Shown piece after piece: positions 30,001 through 37,335 of a DNA stretch of 64,000 bases. Positions within the stretch are counted from its first letter, which is position 1. Each line of letters starts with the position of its first letter. Source of the stretch: Fangia hongkongensis FSC776 = DSM 21703 (GTDB taxonomy: Bacteria > Pseudomonadota > Gammaproteobacteria > Francisellales > Francisellaceae); contig NZ_KB902244.1 in assembly GCF_000379445.1 (NCBI RefSeq), forward strand, positions 1 through 64,000, given 5' to 3'. A program made the translations under genes and the position numbers. The notes under the pieces are model-generated. The model had not been told where the DNA came from. It worked only from the letters and a program-made list of their open reading frames with translations, and ran no database searches.

Positions 30001-30130
30001 ATGCTTTGGAACAATTTTCTCTTTGCTGATTGTCCCTGTTGCGTATTTGATTCTTTCTCCTTTAGACCATAAAAAGAAAAAGATATTGTTAAAAAACAAA
30101 ATGTTACTAACAGCAGATCAGAGAAAATAG
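27041..30130 (+). CDS. RND efflux pump inner-membrane transporter (HAE1 family)
   Basis: The 1029-aa proton-driven exporter begins ICIERPVFAIVLSLMIIVLG, typical of HAE1 pumps. The proton-relay acidic pair is in IGLVVDDAIVVLENIHR (about residues 404-405), and the helix-10 lysine is in VGLISKHGILITQ (about 931). Two large periplasmic loops lie near 40-330 and 560-860. It forms a two-gene unit with the upstream adaptor. The substrate range cannot be read from sequence. Confidence 0.95.
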   Translation: MKLSKICIERPVFAIVLSLMIIVLGIVGYSYLEIRYFPKIQQKIAQVSISYSGASPSLMLNDVTIPVENALYNIDGLEKMTSTSSYGNSKINLTFLDSADLTDVMGQVRDNISSIMSQKLPADIDPPSITQGGVERPVVNLGFTDNKMSSAQIRDYVQRNVLPIFQAIPGMGAVWVYGASDYAMRIWLNPQKMAALGITVSDVQTMLESNNISFAGGSVRGKYRNFSISSDTDIKTAKQFQNLVVKEVNGQPVYLKNIAQVNLGNASLADSPMLINGKNAISVQLRPTDNANPIEVADLAKAEMSKVKGNLPSGMKVDIIYDQSIFLQKSITDAYHTLIEAIILVMLVVFIFLGSIRASLIPILTIPVCVIGAFGVMLLCGFSINVVTLLAIILAIGLVVDDAIVVLENIHRYIEMGKKPKEAAIQGSAEIGFSVIAMTLTLAAVYAPIGFLSGFTATIFREFAFTLAGAVLISGFVALTLSPMMCAYIMHAREKETRIEMLLNKAFVWLNAFYAHVLDVILKIKYWIVLLLVALAVLCYVLFKVVPQSFIPKEDIGYFEAAITSPPSAALDYTNYYMGILSKNVYKDNPYILNNAEYIFQGNADNFITMQPWGEKREVPTNEIITKLLKEAQKIPGIKVSMSIPDPVSFGSDADSSDVIVYLHNVGPIDTLAKTAATLTNKLMSYPGLNNVNNGLKFDNVVYNVSFNRNLSASVGVDPQNIADTFSILMSGKHITDVKTNDKSYQVLVQMNMQDLTSFDSLNKIYVPSSSGLMVPLANLIKMTPEVRQSSLFRYNRVNTAQISANISDGYSMSEVYNKINSIVNDTNLHGASIDYGGRMSAFLSSSGTMFGLFALALIFIYLVLAAQFESFVDPFIILLTVPLSIVGALVTMLLTGGDLNLFTNIGLITLVGLISKHGILITQFANENFKEGVTLVEAVKKGAITRLRPILMTTLAMVLGSIPLALATGPGNISNNMIGWVIVGGLCFGTIFSLLIVPVAYLILSPLDHKKKKILLKNKMLLTADQRK

Positions 30131-30210
30131 CGAGTATTTTCACTATTGACTTGACTTTTGCTTGTAATGATCAACGCTTGTAAATAAAGGTTTATCTAGG
30201 CATCACATGC

Positions 30211-30238
30211 TTGATTTGTTAGGTAATTAAGCTAATAT
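30211..30238 (+). promoter_or_regulatory. Candidate promoter of the T4SS operon
   Basis: TTGATT (30211-30216) and TAATAT (30233-30238) are separated by 16 bases and lie 52 bases upstream of the first T4SS gene, which has a strong AAGGAG ribosome site at 30277-30282. This is the best sigma70-like match in the 159-base gap after the RND gene. No clear terminator for the RND operon is visible, so read-through is possible. Confidence 0.4.
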
Positions 30239-30289
30239 TGTGAAGTGTTTTAGTTTGAGTATTGCTTAATTCTACTAAGGAGAAAATGA

Positions 30290-30622
30290 ATGAAACGATA
30301 TTGTGCGTGGCTAAAAAGGGCGCTTTTCAGCGTGTCTATGATGCCGTTTATGTTTGTATCTGCTTATGCTGTTGATACACAAAACAATGCCTTCTCGGCA
30401 ATGACGGGGCCTCTAGAGCAAATTATGAATGTCATTTCAGGACCAATTGCCCAGATGGCAGGTGTTATTTGTATTGTTATTGCAGGTCTTGGTATTGCAT
30501 TTGGTGAAGGTGGAAGTGGGGTGAGAAGACTCTTTCAAGTTGTGATGGGTCTTGCAATTGCCTTTACTGCCGCAAGTTTAATTTCAGGGCTATTTCATCG
30601 TGGCTCTGGGCTTGTCTTTTAA
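30290..30622 (+). CDS. trbC: TrbC/VirB2-type major pilin
   Basis: The 110-aa prepilin has a long signal sequence (cut likely after SAYA, near residue 28) and a mature part with two hydrophobic helices (about 50-70 and 83-102) separated by GEGGSGVRR. This is the TrbC/VirB2 plan. In IncP plasmids TrbC is trimmed and cyclised by TraF, and a TraF-type peptidase is encoded at 38469-38981. It is the first gene of the T4SS operon, with AAGGAG 7 bases before the ATG. Confidence 0.9.
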   Translation: MKRYCAWLKRALFSVSMMPFMFVSAYAVDTQNNAFSAMTGPLEQIMNVISGPIAQMAGVICIVIAGLGIAFGEGGSGVRRLFQVVMGLAIAFTAASLISGLFHRGSGLVF

Positions 30623-30649
30623 TCAAACGACTATTTGCAGGGAGAAGGT

Positions 30650-30904
30650 ATGGCTGTAGCAGGGTTTGTTATTAAAATTCATAATTCCTTAACAACACCA
30701 ATGCTGACTGCTGGGGTTCCTAGGCAGTTTTTCATACTCAATGCGACACTTTGTGCTGCAATTGTACTTGGTATGCAGTCTTGGTATGGGATTCCTATCT
30801 TTATTATCTTGCATACTGCTGCGGTGTTGATGACTAAGAAAGATCCACAATTTTTTCAGGTAATGGTAAGGCATGTTAAACAAAAAAATTACTACGGTGT
30901 ATAG
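30650..30904 (+). CDS. trbD: TrbD/VirB3-type inner-membrane T4SS protein
   Basis: The 84-aa protein starts at ATG 30650, just after GGAGAAGG. It has the VirB3 layout: a short polar start with VPRQFFILN, two adjacent hydrophobic segments (about 25-60) and a short polar tail. It sits between pilin and VirB4 genes, as in trb and virB operons. VirB3 is thought to help pilus assembly with VirB4. Confidence 0.85.
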   Translation: MAVAGFVIKIHNSLTTPMLTAGVPRQFFILNATLCAAIVLGMQSWYGIPIFIILHTAAVLMTKKDPQFFQVMVRHVKQKNYYGV

Positions 30905-30909
30905 TCTCT

Positions 30910-33372
30910 ATGTTTAATATCGGGGAGTTTCGTAAAAAACCGGATCGTTTAACGGATCTTTTACCATGGGCAGTGCTCGTTGCCAAGGGTGTTATTTTAA
31001 ATAAAGATGGCTCTTTTCAAAAGACCTTCCGTTTCCGTGGGCCAGATTTAGAATCATCTACACAATCCCAGTTGGTTTCGATTACTGCAAGATTAAATAA
31101 TACCTTAAAACGCTTGGGCTCAGGCTGGGCACTTTATATAGAAGCAAGGCGAAAACCAGCCCAAAGTTACCCAACAGAAAACTATTTCCCTGATCCAATT
31201 AGTTGGCTTATTGATGTTGAACGTAAAGATTTGTTTGAGCGAGAAGGTGAAAACTATGAGAGTGAGTATTTTCTAACCTTTCAATATTTGCCGCAAAAAG
31301 AGTCAGTATCTAAAATCTCAGGCGTTTTTGTTCGCCAAAAGAAAAATGATGAGCAGGATGTGGGTTATAAGAAGCTAATGAATTACTTCTCAGCCACTGT
31401 GAATCAGCTGTATGACATCATGCAGGATTTTATGTATGAAATCCGTGAATTGAACGATGAAGAAACGCTAAGCTATTTACATAACTGCATCTCTGAGCGA
31501 GCGCATAAAGTAGCCGTTCCAGATAACCCAAGTTACTTAGATGGGGTGCTTGCCGATACACCGCTTTTAGGTGGGCTTGAGCCAAAGCTTGGAAAGTATC
31601 ATTTGAAAACAGTTTCCATTTTAGGCTTTCCTTCAACCTCCGTGCCAGCCATTTTAGATGGGCTTAACCATCTGCCAATTCAATATCGTTGGGTGACACG
31701 ATTTTTACCACTTGATAAAACAGATGCGGAGAAAATTCTAAAAAGTTATAAACGTCAATGGTTTGCCAAGAGAAAAGGTGGGTTGACGATTTTAAAAGAA
31801 GTTATGTCAAAAAGCGAAAGTGCGATGGTAGATAGCGCTGCCGTGCAGAAGTCACATGATGCAGATGAAGCTTTATCTGAAGTGGCAGATGATCTGGTTT
31901 CTTTTGGCTATTATACTGCCACGGTTACTGTATGGGATGAAGATCAAGAAAAAGTATATGAGAAACAGCGTGAAGTAGAGCGGGTTATCAATGGACTTGG
32001 CTTTGTAACAGTCGCTGAAACGGTTAACGCGGTAGAAGCATGGCTTTCATCTATTCCTGGACAGGCTAATGCAAATGTAAGAACTCCCTTAATGCATAGT
32101 TTGAACCTCTCTCATCTGTTACCATTTTCAGCCGTTTGGGCGGGTCCTGATTATAATACACACTTAAATGCGCCTCCACTTCTATACGCCAGAACCTCAG
32201 GAAATACACCGTTTAGGCTGTCAAATCATATTGGTGATGTTGGTCATCAGATGATACTAGGCCCAACAGGTGCAGGTAAGTCTGTTCTTTTAAATGTGAT
32301 GGCTGCACAATTTTTACGTTATAAAGATGCGCAAGTGTTTATTTTTGATAAAGGGGCAAGCTTTTTTGCACTGACTCAGGGGGTAAAGGGGCATTTTTAT
32401 GAAGTAGGTGATATTGGCAAAGGCGGTCTTGTCTTTCAGCCATTAGCAGAAATAGATCAAAATGCAGAGCGTGTTTGGGCGCATGATTGGGTGCTAGGGT
32501 TATTAGCTAATGAGCGAGTGGATATTACCCCTGAGGTAAAAGAAGCTGTTTGGCAAGCACTTGTTAATCTATCTGAAGCTCCAAAGGAGCAGCGCACCCT
32601 GACAGGGCTTCGCTCTTTTGTGCAAGATAGAGCACTTCGTATGGCGCTTGATTCGTATGTTTTAGGTGGCCCTTATGGTGAAATTCTTGATTGTGATCAA
32701 GAGTTTTTCAGTGAAGCAAACTGGCAGTGTTTTGAAATGGAGCGCCTAATGGCGATGCCTAATATTATTGCGCCAGTATTGGCTTATATATTTCATGTGC
32801 TAGAGAAACGCTTTGATGGCAGGCCTACTTTAATGATTCTAGATGAAGCTTGGCTGTTCTTAGATCATCCTATCTTTGCAAATAAAATTAAAGAATGGCT
32901 GAAAACATTGAGAAAGTTAAATGTTTCAGTAGTATTTGCCACACAGTCTGTGGATGATGCCGTTAAATCGCCATTGGTATCAGCATTAAATGAGTCTTGT
33001 CCATCACGCATTTTTCTGCCAAATGATCGGGCAATGGAGCCTGCTGTCGCACAAGGTTATGAAGCTTTAGGTTTAAATTTGCGCCAAGTTCAGATTCTAG
33101 GTCATGCAATGCCAAAGCGCCAGTATTACTTTCAGTCGCATAAAGGAAACTGCTTGTTTGAGTTAGGGCTAGGGCCAATCGCGCTTGCCTTTTGTGCAGT
33201 GAGTCGACCTGAAGATAGAAAGTATATTAGAAAGTTATTAGCACAAGATAAAGGCTATGAGCATTTTATTCATGCCTATTTACATGCTAAAAACTTAGAT
33301 TGGGCTAATGATATTATTAAAGAGCACTATCTAGAAAAACCAAATGGGGAGGGTCTGGATGCAGCCGACTAG
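30910..33372 (+). CDS. trbE: TrbE/VirB4-type T4SS ATPase
   Basis: This is the large, conserved ATPase of the T4SS inner-membrane complex. The 820-aa protein has an N-terminal VirB4/CagE-type domain (about 1-400), Walker A GPTGAGKSVL near residue 453, and Walker B LMILDEAWLFLDH near residue 640. FATQSVDDAV and an Arg-finger-like region follow. It starts 5 bases after trbD and overlaps the next gene by 14 bases. Confidence 0.95.
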   Translation: MFNIGEFRKKPDRLTDLLPWAVLVAKGVILNKDGSFQKTFRFRGPDLESSTQSQLVSITARLNNTLKRLGSGWALYIEARRKPAQSYPTENYFPDPISWLIDVERKDLFEREGENYESEYFLTFQYLPQKESVSKISGVFVRQKKNDEQDVGYKKLMNYFSATVNQLYDIMQDFMYEIRELNDEETLSYLHNCISERAHKVAVPDNPSYLDGVLADTPLLGGLEPKLGKYHLKTVSILGFPSTSVPAILDGLNHLPIQYRWVTRFLPLDKTDAEKILKSYKRQWFAKRKGGLTILKEVMSKSESAMVDSAAVQKSHDADEALSEVADDLVSFGYYTATVTVWDEDQEKVYEKQREVERVINGLGFVTVAETVNAVEAWLSSIPGQANANVRTPLMHSLNLSHLLPFSAVWAGPDYNTHLNAPPLLYARTSGNTPFRLSNHIGDVGHQMILGPTGAGKSVLLNVMAAQFLRYKDAQVFIFDKGASFFALTQGVKGHFYEVGDIGKGGLVFQPLAEIDQNAERVWAHDWVLGLLANERVDITPEVKEAVWQALVNLSEAPKEQRTLTGLRSFVQDRALRMALDSYVLGGPYGEILDCDQEFFSEANWQCFEMERLMAMPNIIAPVLAYIFHVLEKRFDGRPTLMILDEAWLFLDHPIFANKIKEWLKTLRKLNVSVVFATQSVDDAVKSPLVSALNESCPSRIFLPNDRAMEPAVAQGYEALGLNLRQVQILGHAMPKRQYYFQSHKGNCLFELGLGPIALAFCAVSRPEDRKYIRKLLAQDKGYEHFIHAYLHAKNLDWANDIIKEHYLEKPNGEGLDAAD

Positions 33373-33979
33373 TTATCCATTTGGTAAAGAGATACAAACC
33401 TATAGACAAAGTGAGGTTATTACGCCGTTTCAGCCATTGGGTCAAGCATTTGATAAGCCTGTTGGTAAATATGTGCAAAAAGCGTATATGTGGCGCTTGG
33501 TCTTTTTTATATCTTCTACGGTCGCATTTATCTTTAGCCTTATTTTAATTAGTTTTTTTAATGCAACGCCTTATCATATTATTACTGAGCAAATTACAAA
33601 TAAAGGCTATTTGAAATCTCCGCCAGCGCTATTAGGCTTACGCTATACTCTTCCAACACCTATTTTGGCGGAATTTGTAAAACAAAGTCTATTTGAGCCA
33701 ATGCATCAGTTGGAGGGAAATAGTTATATTTCTCTTGAGGCAAAAGAGGCAATTAAAGAAGAGGCTCAATGGATGCATCAGCTTTCTGCCAACAAAGTCG
33801 TATTTGATAAATTTGTTATTAATGGCATGAGTTTTGCAGGTGAACTTGTTGATGATAAAGGAAACCCGCTTGCCAACATGACAGGCATGTTTAGTCAAAC
33901 AACAATAAACTCCCCAGATAAAGTAAAAACAAATCCACTTGGTATTTATATTAATCGACTATCGATACAAAGGTTGTAG
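33359..33979 (+). CDS. VirB8-type protein, first of two in tandem
   Basis: The 206-aa bitopic protein has a membrane helix at about 48-70 and a periplasmic domain ending in NPLGIYINRLSIQRL. NPxG is a conserved VirB8/TrbF element. The start at ATG 33359 is set by GGGGAGGG at 33346-33353. The sequence is clearly different from the next gene, which also has the VirB8 plan and NPLG motif. It could be a divergent paralog forming mixed oligomers with it (inference). Confidence 0.65.
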   Translation: MQPTSYPFGKEIQTYRQSEVITPFQPLGQAFDKPVGKYVQKAYMWRLVFFISSTVAFIFSLILISFFNATPYHIITEQITNKGYLKSPPALLGLRYTLPTPILAEFVKQSLFEPMHQLEGNSYISLEAKEAIKEEAQWMHQLSANKVVFDKFVINGMSFAGELVDDKGNPLANMTGMFSQTTINSPDKVKTNPLGIYINRLSIQRL

Positions 33980-33982
33980 TAA

Positions 33983-34645
33983 ATGAGTGATAATCAACAA
34001 GTTAATTATCAAAAAGCATATGAAGAGTGGGAAAACCGCATCGGAAATGCGAAAAAGCAAGCAAGGAACTGGATGGCTGCCAGCATTTTTATTTTGCTGA
34101 TTTGTGTTCTTTTGTTAGTGGCTATTATTATTGAAGCCAATCGTCAGCAAACCTATGTTTATGTGGCTGAAGTTAAGCCAAATGAAAGTATAGTCAATGT
34201 GCAGCCTGCATCTCAAGGATATCTTCCAACTGATGCACAAAAGATCGCATTTGTCGGTGAGTTTATCAAAAATATCACAGAAGTACCGCTTGATCCTGTT
34301 GTGTTAAATAAACAGTGGCAGATTGCACTTTTGTCTGTCTCAGGTAGAGCAGAAGATCAATTAAAACAGGTTTATCAGGCATTAAACCCATTGAAAAAAA
34401 TAGGGGATTCTACTGTTACAACCGTGATTAATAATGCAAATAAAGTCAGCAATAATAGTTTTGAGATTACTTTCCAAATCACTACCTATAATCACAGTGG
34501 TCAAGTTGAAAGTGCAAATATTTACTCAGGAATCTTTACATTAGCGCCAAGCATTGCGCCAAAAACATTAAATCAGATGTTGGTGAATCCACTTGGATTA
34601 AGAATCGGTTTCTTCTCATTTAGCGAAAAAGGGTCAAGTCAATGA
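33983..34645 (+). CDS. trbF: TrbF/VirB8-type T4SS inner-membrane protein
   Basis: The 220-aa protein has an N-terminal cytoplasmic stretch (NYQKAYEEWENRIGNAKKQARNW), one membrane helix (about 32-50) and an NTF2-like periplasmic domain ending in VNPLGLRIGFFSFSEK. The start region is typical of TrbF. VirB8 nucleates assembly and contacts VirB9 and VirB10. It overlaps trbG by 4 bases. Confidence 0.85.
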   Translation: MSDNQQVNYQKAYEEWENRIGNAKKQARNWMAASIFILLICVLLLVAIIIEANRQQTYVYVAEVKPNESIVNVQPASQGYLPTDAQKIAFVGEFIKNITEVPLDPVVLNKQWQIALLSVSGRAEDQLKQVYQALNPLKKIGDSTVTTVINNANKVSNNSFEITFQITTYNHSGQVESANIYSGIFTLAPSIAPKTLNQMLVNPLGLRIGFFSFSEKGSSQ

Positions 34646-35682
34646 AATTACGAAAAATAGCCTATATGGTGCCACTTTCTAGCGTTGTATTAGCAGGATG
34701 TGCTTCAAATGCTTACAAAGCTGATATCCAATCAGGTCATTTTGTCCAAGCAAAGCCGGCAAGTGAACAGTCAAAAGTCATTAGAGAATATGTGCCAGTG
34801 CCGGTTCCAGGTCAACTTCGACCCGTACCAAGCACCGCTGCAGTGAAAGCAGTGAAAGCGCCACTTGCTACGAAAGAGAAGGCAGTTAAAGATGCAAATT
34901 TGACCGCGACCCAATACCCTGATCAGAATGATTTTTTCAATGCAATGATGACGTATAATTATATGCCAGGGGCATTATATACTATCTATACAGCGCCTTT
35001 GACGATTACGGATATCCAATTTGGCGCAGATGAAAAAATCATCTCTCAAGCTGCAGGAGATACACTTCGTTGGCAAATTGCGTCTACTTACAGTGGGGAT
35101 GAGAAAACCTTACGCTGGCATATTCTGATTAAGCCGCAAAAGGCAGGGTTGACTAACTCGATGATTGTCACAACGAATAAACGCACCTATCATTTGGTGT
35201 TAAAGTCAGTAGACCCAGATCAAGCAATGGTGTCTGTGAAGTGGCAATATCCAAGCGATATGGTGCAAGGTTTTGATGCTGCAAATTTAGGTAAAATGAA
35301 TGCAAGCACGACAGGAACACCTATTCCACCGCCGCCAAAACAATCAGGTGGTGATTTAAATATAGATATTTCTAAAATGCAGTTTAACTATAAATGGGAA
35401 ATGCTAAAAGGAGATATTCCAACTTGGTATCCACAGCAAATTTTCTCTGTTGGACATCAAACCTATATTAAATTCCCACATGAGGTGGTTCAAAGTAATG
35501 CGCCTATGCCAGTTCCATTTGTGGAATCAAGTGGTGACTCTGGTTATGGCACATCAAATTTCAACTGGCGCATGCAAGGGGATTATATGGTCATTGACAC
35601 AGTTATTAAGCATGCTTATCTAAAAGTTGGAACGAAAAAATCGGGTGAAACGATTGTTGAAATCGCCCCTAAAAGTGAGTAG
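34642..35682 (+). CDS. trbG: TrbG/VirB9-type T4SS protein with a lipoprotein signal
   Basis: The 346-aa protein begins with a lipoprotein signal peptide, MKLRKIAYMVPLSSVVLAGC, with lipobox LAGC and mature Cys20. A proline-rich linker follows (about 50-75). A VirB9-like beta domain follows (about 110-345, with TITDIQFGADEKI, LRWQIAST and NMIVTTNKRTYHL-like strands, then NYKW and the C-terminal WRMQGDYMVI). The lipid anchor may replace a separate VirB7, which is not seen (inference). Confidence 0.85.
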   Translation: MKLRKIAYMVPLSSVVLAGCASNAYKADIQSGHFVQAKPASEQSKVIREYVPVPVPGQLRPVPSTAAVKAVKAPLATKEKAVKDANLTATQYPDQNDFFNAMMTYNYMPGALYTIYTAPLTITDIQFGADEKIISQAAGDTLRWQIASTYSGDEKTLRWHILIKPQKAGLTNSMIVTTNKRTYHLVLKSVDPDQAMVSVKWQYPSDMVQGFDAANLGKMNASTTGTPIPPPPKQSGGDLNIDISKMQFNYKWEMLKGDIPTWYPQQIFSVGHQTYIKFPHEVVQSNAPMPVPFVESSGDSGYGTSNFNWRMQGDYMVIDTVIKHAYLKVGTKKSGETIVEIAPKSE

Positions 35683-35693
35683 AAGGTGTACTG

Positions 35694-36941
35694 ATGTCTA
35701 AAAAAGAGCGCCAAAAGTTATCGGTTAAAACACCGCCGCCAAAATCTTCAGAGTTGAATAAAAAGCTCATTACAGTTGTGGGTGGTGCAATTCTGCTGAT
35801 CGTTATTATTGCGTTTATATTTTCAATTAATACGCAAAAAAGACAAAGTGGTAATGTAAACTCTTCTAATTTATCTGCAAATAGCTCAGGTAGTAGCCTG
35901 AAAATAAATAATGACCTATCAAGTTATAAAGATGCTGAGGCGATTAGAAAACGCTTAGGGATGGATCAGCCTGTTAAGGTTGTTCAGCAGCAAAACCCAG
36001 AGCTTCAACGTATGATTGATCAGCAGAAAAATCAGCTTCAACAGCTTCAAGCTCAAATCAATTCTTTAAAGAGTACACCAAGAACCACTCAGCCAACGCA
36101 GCCTAGCTATTCTCCAATGGATAGAGAAGCGATGAATGCGCCAATATTTTTTGGTGGTGGGGCGCCAAGACCTATTCCTCAGGATAATAAAAAAGAGCAG
36201 CAAAAATTAGGTAATCAGCCATCAACGGGCAAAGAAACTCCAGAGCAGCAGCGTGCCAAGTTTATGCAAGGTGGGTTAACGGCAAAAGATATTACCAACC
36301 AAAATACTATTCAAAAACCCATCTCTGAAAATGTCATTATGGCGGGTAACTCAATTCCTGCTATTTTGCAAACGAAAATCTCATCAGATTTACCGGGAAC
36401 CATCGTTGCTCGTGTGGCAAAAGATGTTTATGACACCCTAACTGGCACCGTTTTATTAATACCACGAGGGAGCTCTCTTATTGGAGAGTATAACTCCAGC
36501 GTTCAGTATGGAGATACACGTGTGCAGGTGAAGTTTATTCGTTTGATTCGTCCAGATGGCACCTCAATTATTCTGCCGAACCAGCAAGGAATGGATGATG
36601 AGGGGATGTCTGGTTTATCAGATGAAGTTGATAATCACTGGGGGCAGTTAATTGGTGCTGCGGCATTATCCACCGTCTTTAATATTCCAGCAGTAGCAGC
36701 ACAGGTTGCACAGCAGCAAAATACAGTAGTGTGTGATAGCAGTGGGAATAACTGTGTACCAAACTACTCAGGTGTCGCACAGAGCTCAGTGTTACAAAGT
36801 TTGGGTCAGACTGCTCAGCAAGTGGGTGGTAAAATTACTGATAGGGCAATGAATATCAAGCCAACAATTACGATTAATGCTGGGAAAGAGTTTTCTGTAT
36901 TAGTAACGAAAGATACCTACCTTCCGCCTTATAACGGTTAA
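35694..36941 (+). CDS. trbI: TrbI/VirB10-type T4SS channel protein
   Basis: The 415-aa protein spans the envelope: a cytoplasmic start with KTPPPKS, one membrane helix (about 25-45), a Gln-rich predicted coiled coil (about 95-128), a flexible linker, and the VirB10 C-terminal domain (about 215-415). VirB10 features include IPAILQTKISSDLPGTIVA, LLIPRGSSLIGEY and AGKEFSVLVTKDTYLPPY. It is the energy-sensing component between inner and outer complexes. Confidence 0.95.
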   Translation: MSKKERQKLSVKTPPPKSSELNKKLITVVGGAILLIVIIAFIFSINTQKRQSGNVNSSNLSANSSGSSLKINNDLSSYKDAEAIRKRLGMDQPVKVVQQQNPELQRMIDQQKNQLQQLQAQINSLKSTPRTTQPTQPSYSPMDREAMNAPIFFGGGAPRPIPQDNKKEQQKLGNQPSTGKETPEQQRAKFMQGGLTAKDITNQNTIQKPISENVIMAGNSIPAILQTKISSDLPGTIVARVAKDVYDTLTGTVLLIPRGSSLIGEYNSSVQYGDTRVQVKFIRLIRPDGTSIILPNQQGMDDEGMSGLSDEVDNHWGQLIGAAALSTVFNIPAVAAQVAQQQNTVVCDSSGNNCVPNYSGVAQSSVLQSLGQTAQQVGGKITDRAMNIKPTITINAGKEFSVLVTKDTYLPPYNG

Positions 36942-36952
36942 TGGGGAATATG

Positions 36953-37327
36953 ATGAAAGTAATCAGTGTGATTTTAATGTTTTTAATGAGTATAACATTT
37001 AGCTTTGCTTATGATTACAACAGTAATAATAACTATTCCAATAACGATTATAATAATCAAAATAACACGCAAAATTCAAATAATAGTAGCAGTAATAACA
37101 ACAATAGTAATAATCAGTTAATGCAGGAGATGAACAAGAAAACTACTAAGGGCTTGAAAGTCTTTGACAAATTATTGAAAGATGATGGTCAGTCAAAGCA
37201 GGACTTTTTTGCCGATGTTGGACAAGACCCAACCTCTGATCAATTTGAAGGCGGAGGAGGCGATGGCACGCCAGTTAAGAACCCATTTAAAGGTATTTTA
37301 AATGATAGTAATAATCAAGGAAATTAG
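36953..37327 (+). CDS. Asn-rich secreted protein of the T4SS operon, function unknown
   Basis: The protein is 124 aa with a signal peptide (KVISVILMFLMSITFSFA). An Asn/Ser/Tyr-rich tract of about 50 residues follows, then a more ordered part with LMQEMNKKTTKGLKVFDKLL and a Gly-rich end. ATG 36953 is favoured by GGGGA at 36943-36947. It lies between VirB10 and VirB6 genes, where trb operons carry accessory genes. A minor pilin or VirB5/TrbJ substitute is possible but unproven. Confidence 0.7.
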   Translation: MKVISVILMFLMSITFSFAYDYNSNNNYSNNDYNNQNNTQNSNNSSSNNNNSNNQLMQEMNKKTTKGLKVFDKLLKDDGQSKQDFFADVGQDPTSDQFEGGGGDGTPVKNPFKGILNDSNNQGN

Positions 37328-37335
37328 GGTGTGCT

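Noticed and set aside
29623-30099. A 158-codon open frame on the minus strand inside the RND transporter gene
   Set aside because: It is a shadow of the codon pattern of the transporter. The plus-strand frame encodes conserved RND motifs across the same bases, and the antisense frame has no ribosome site or recognisable domain.
30141-30170. Two overlapping TTGACT hexamers after the RND gene, considered as promoter -35 sites
   Set aside because: The nearest -10-like sequence is only 8-13 bases away, which is too close. The TTGATT-N16-TAATAT pair downstream fits better.
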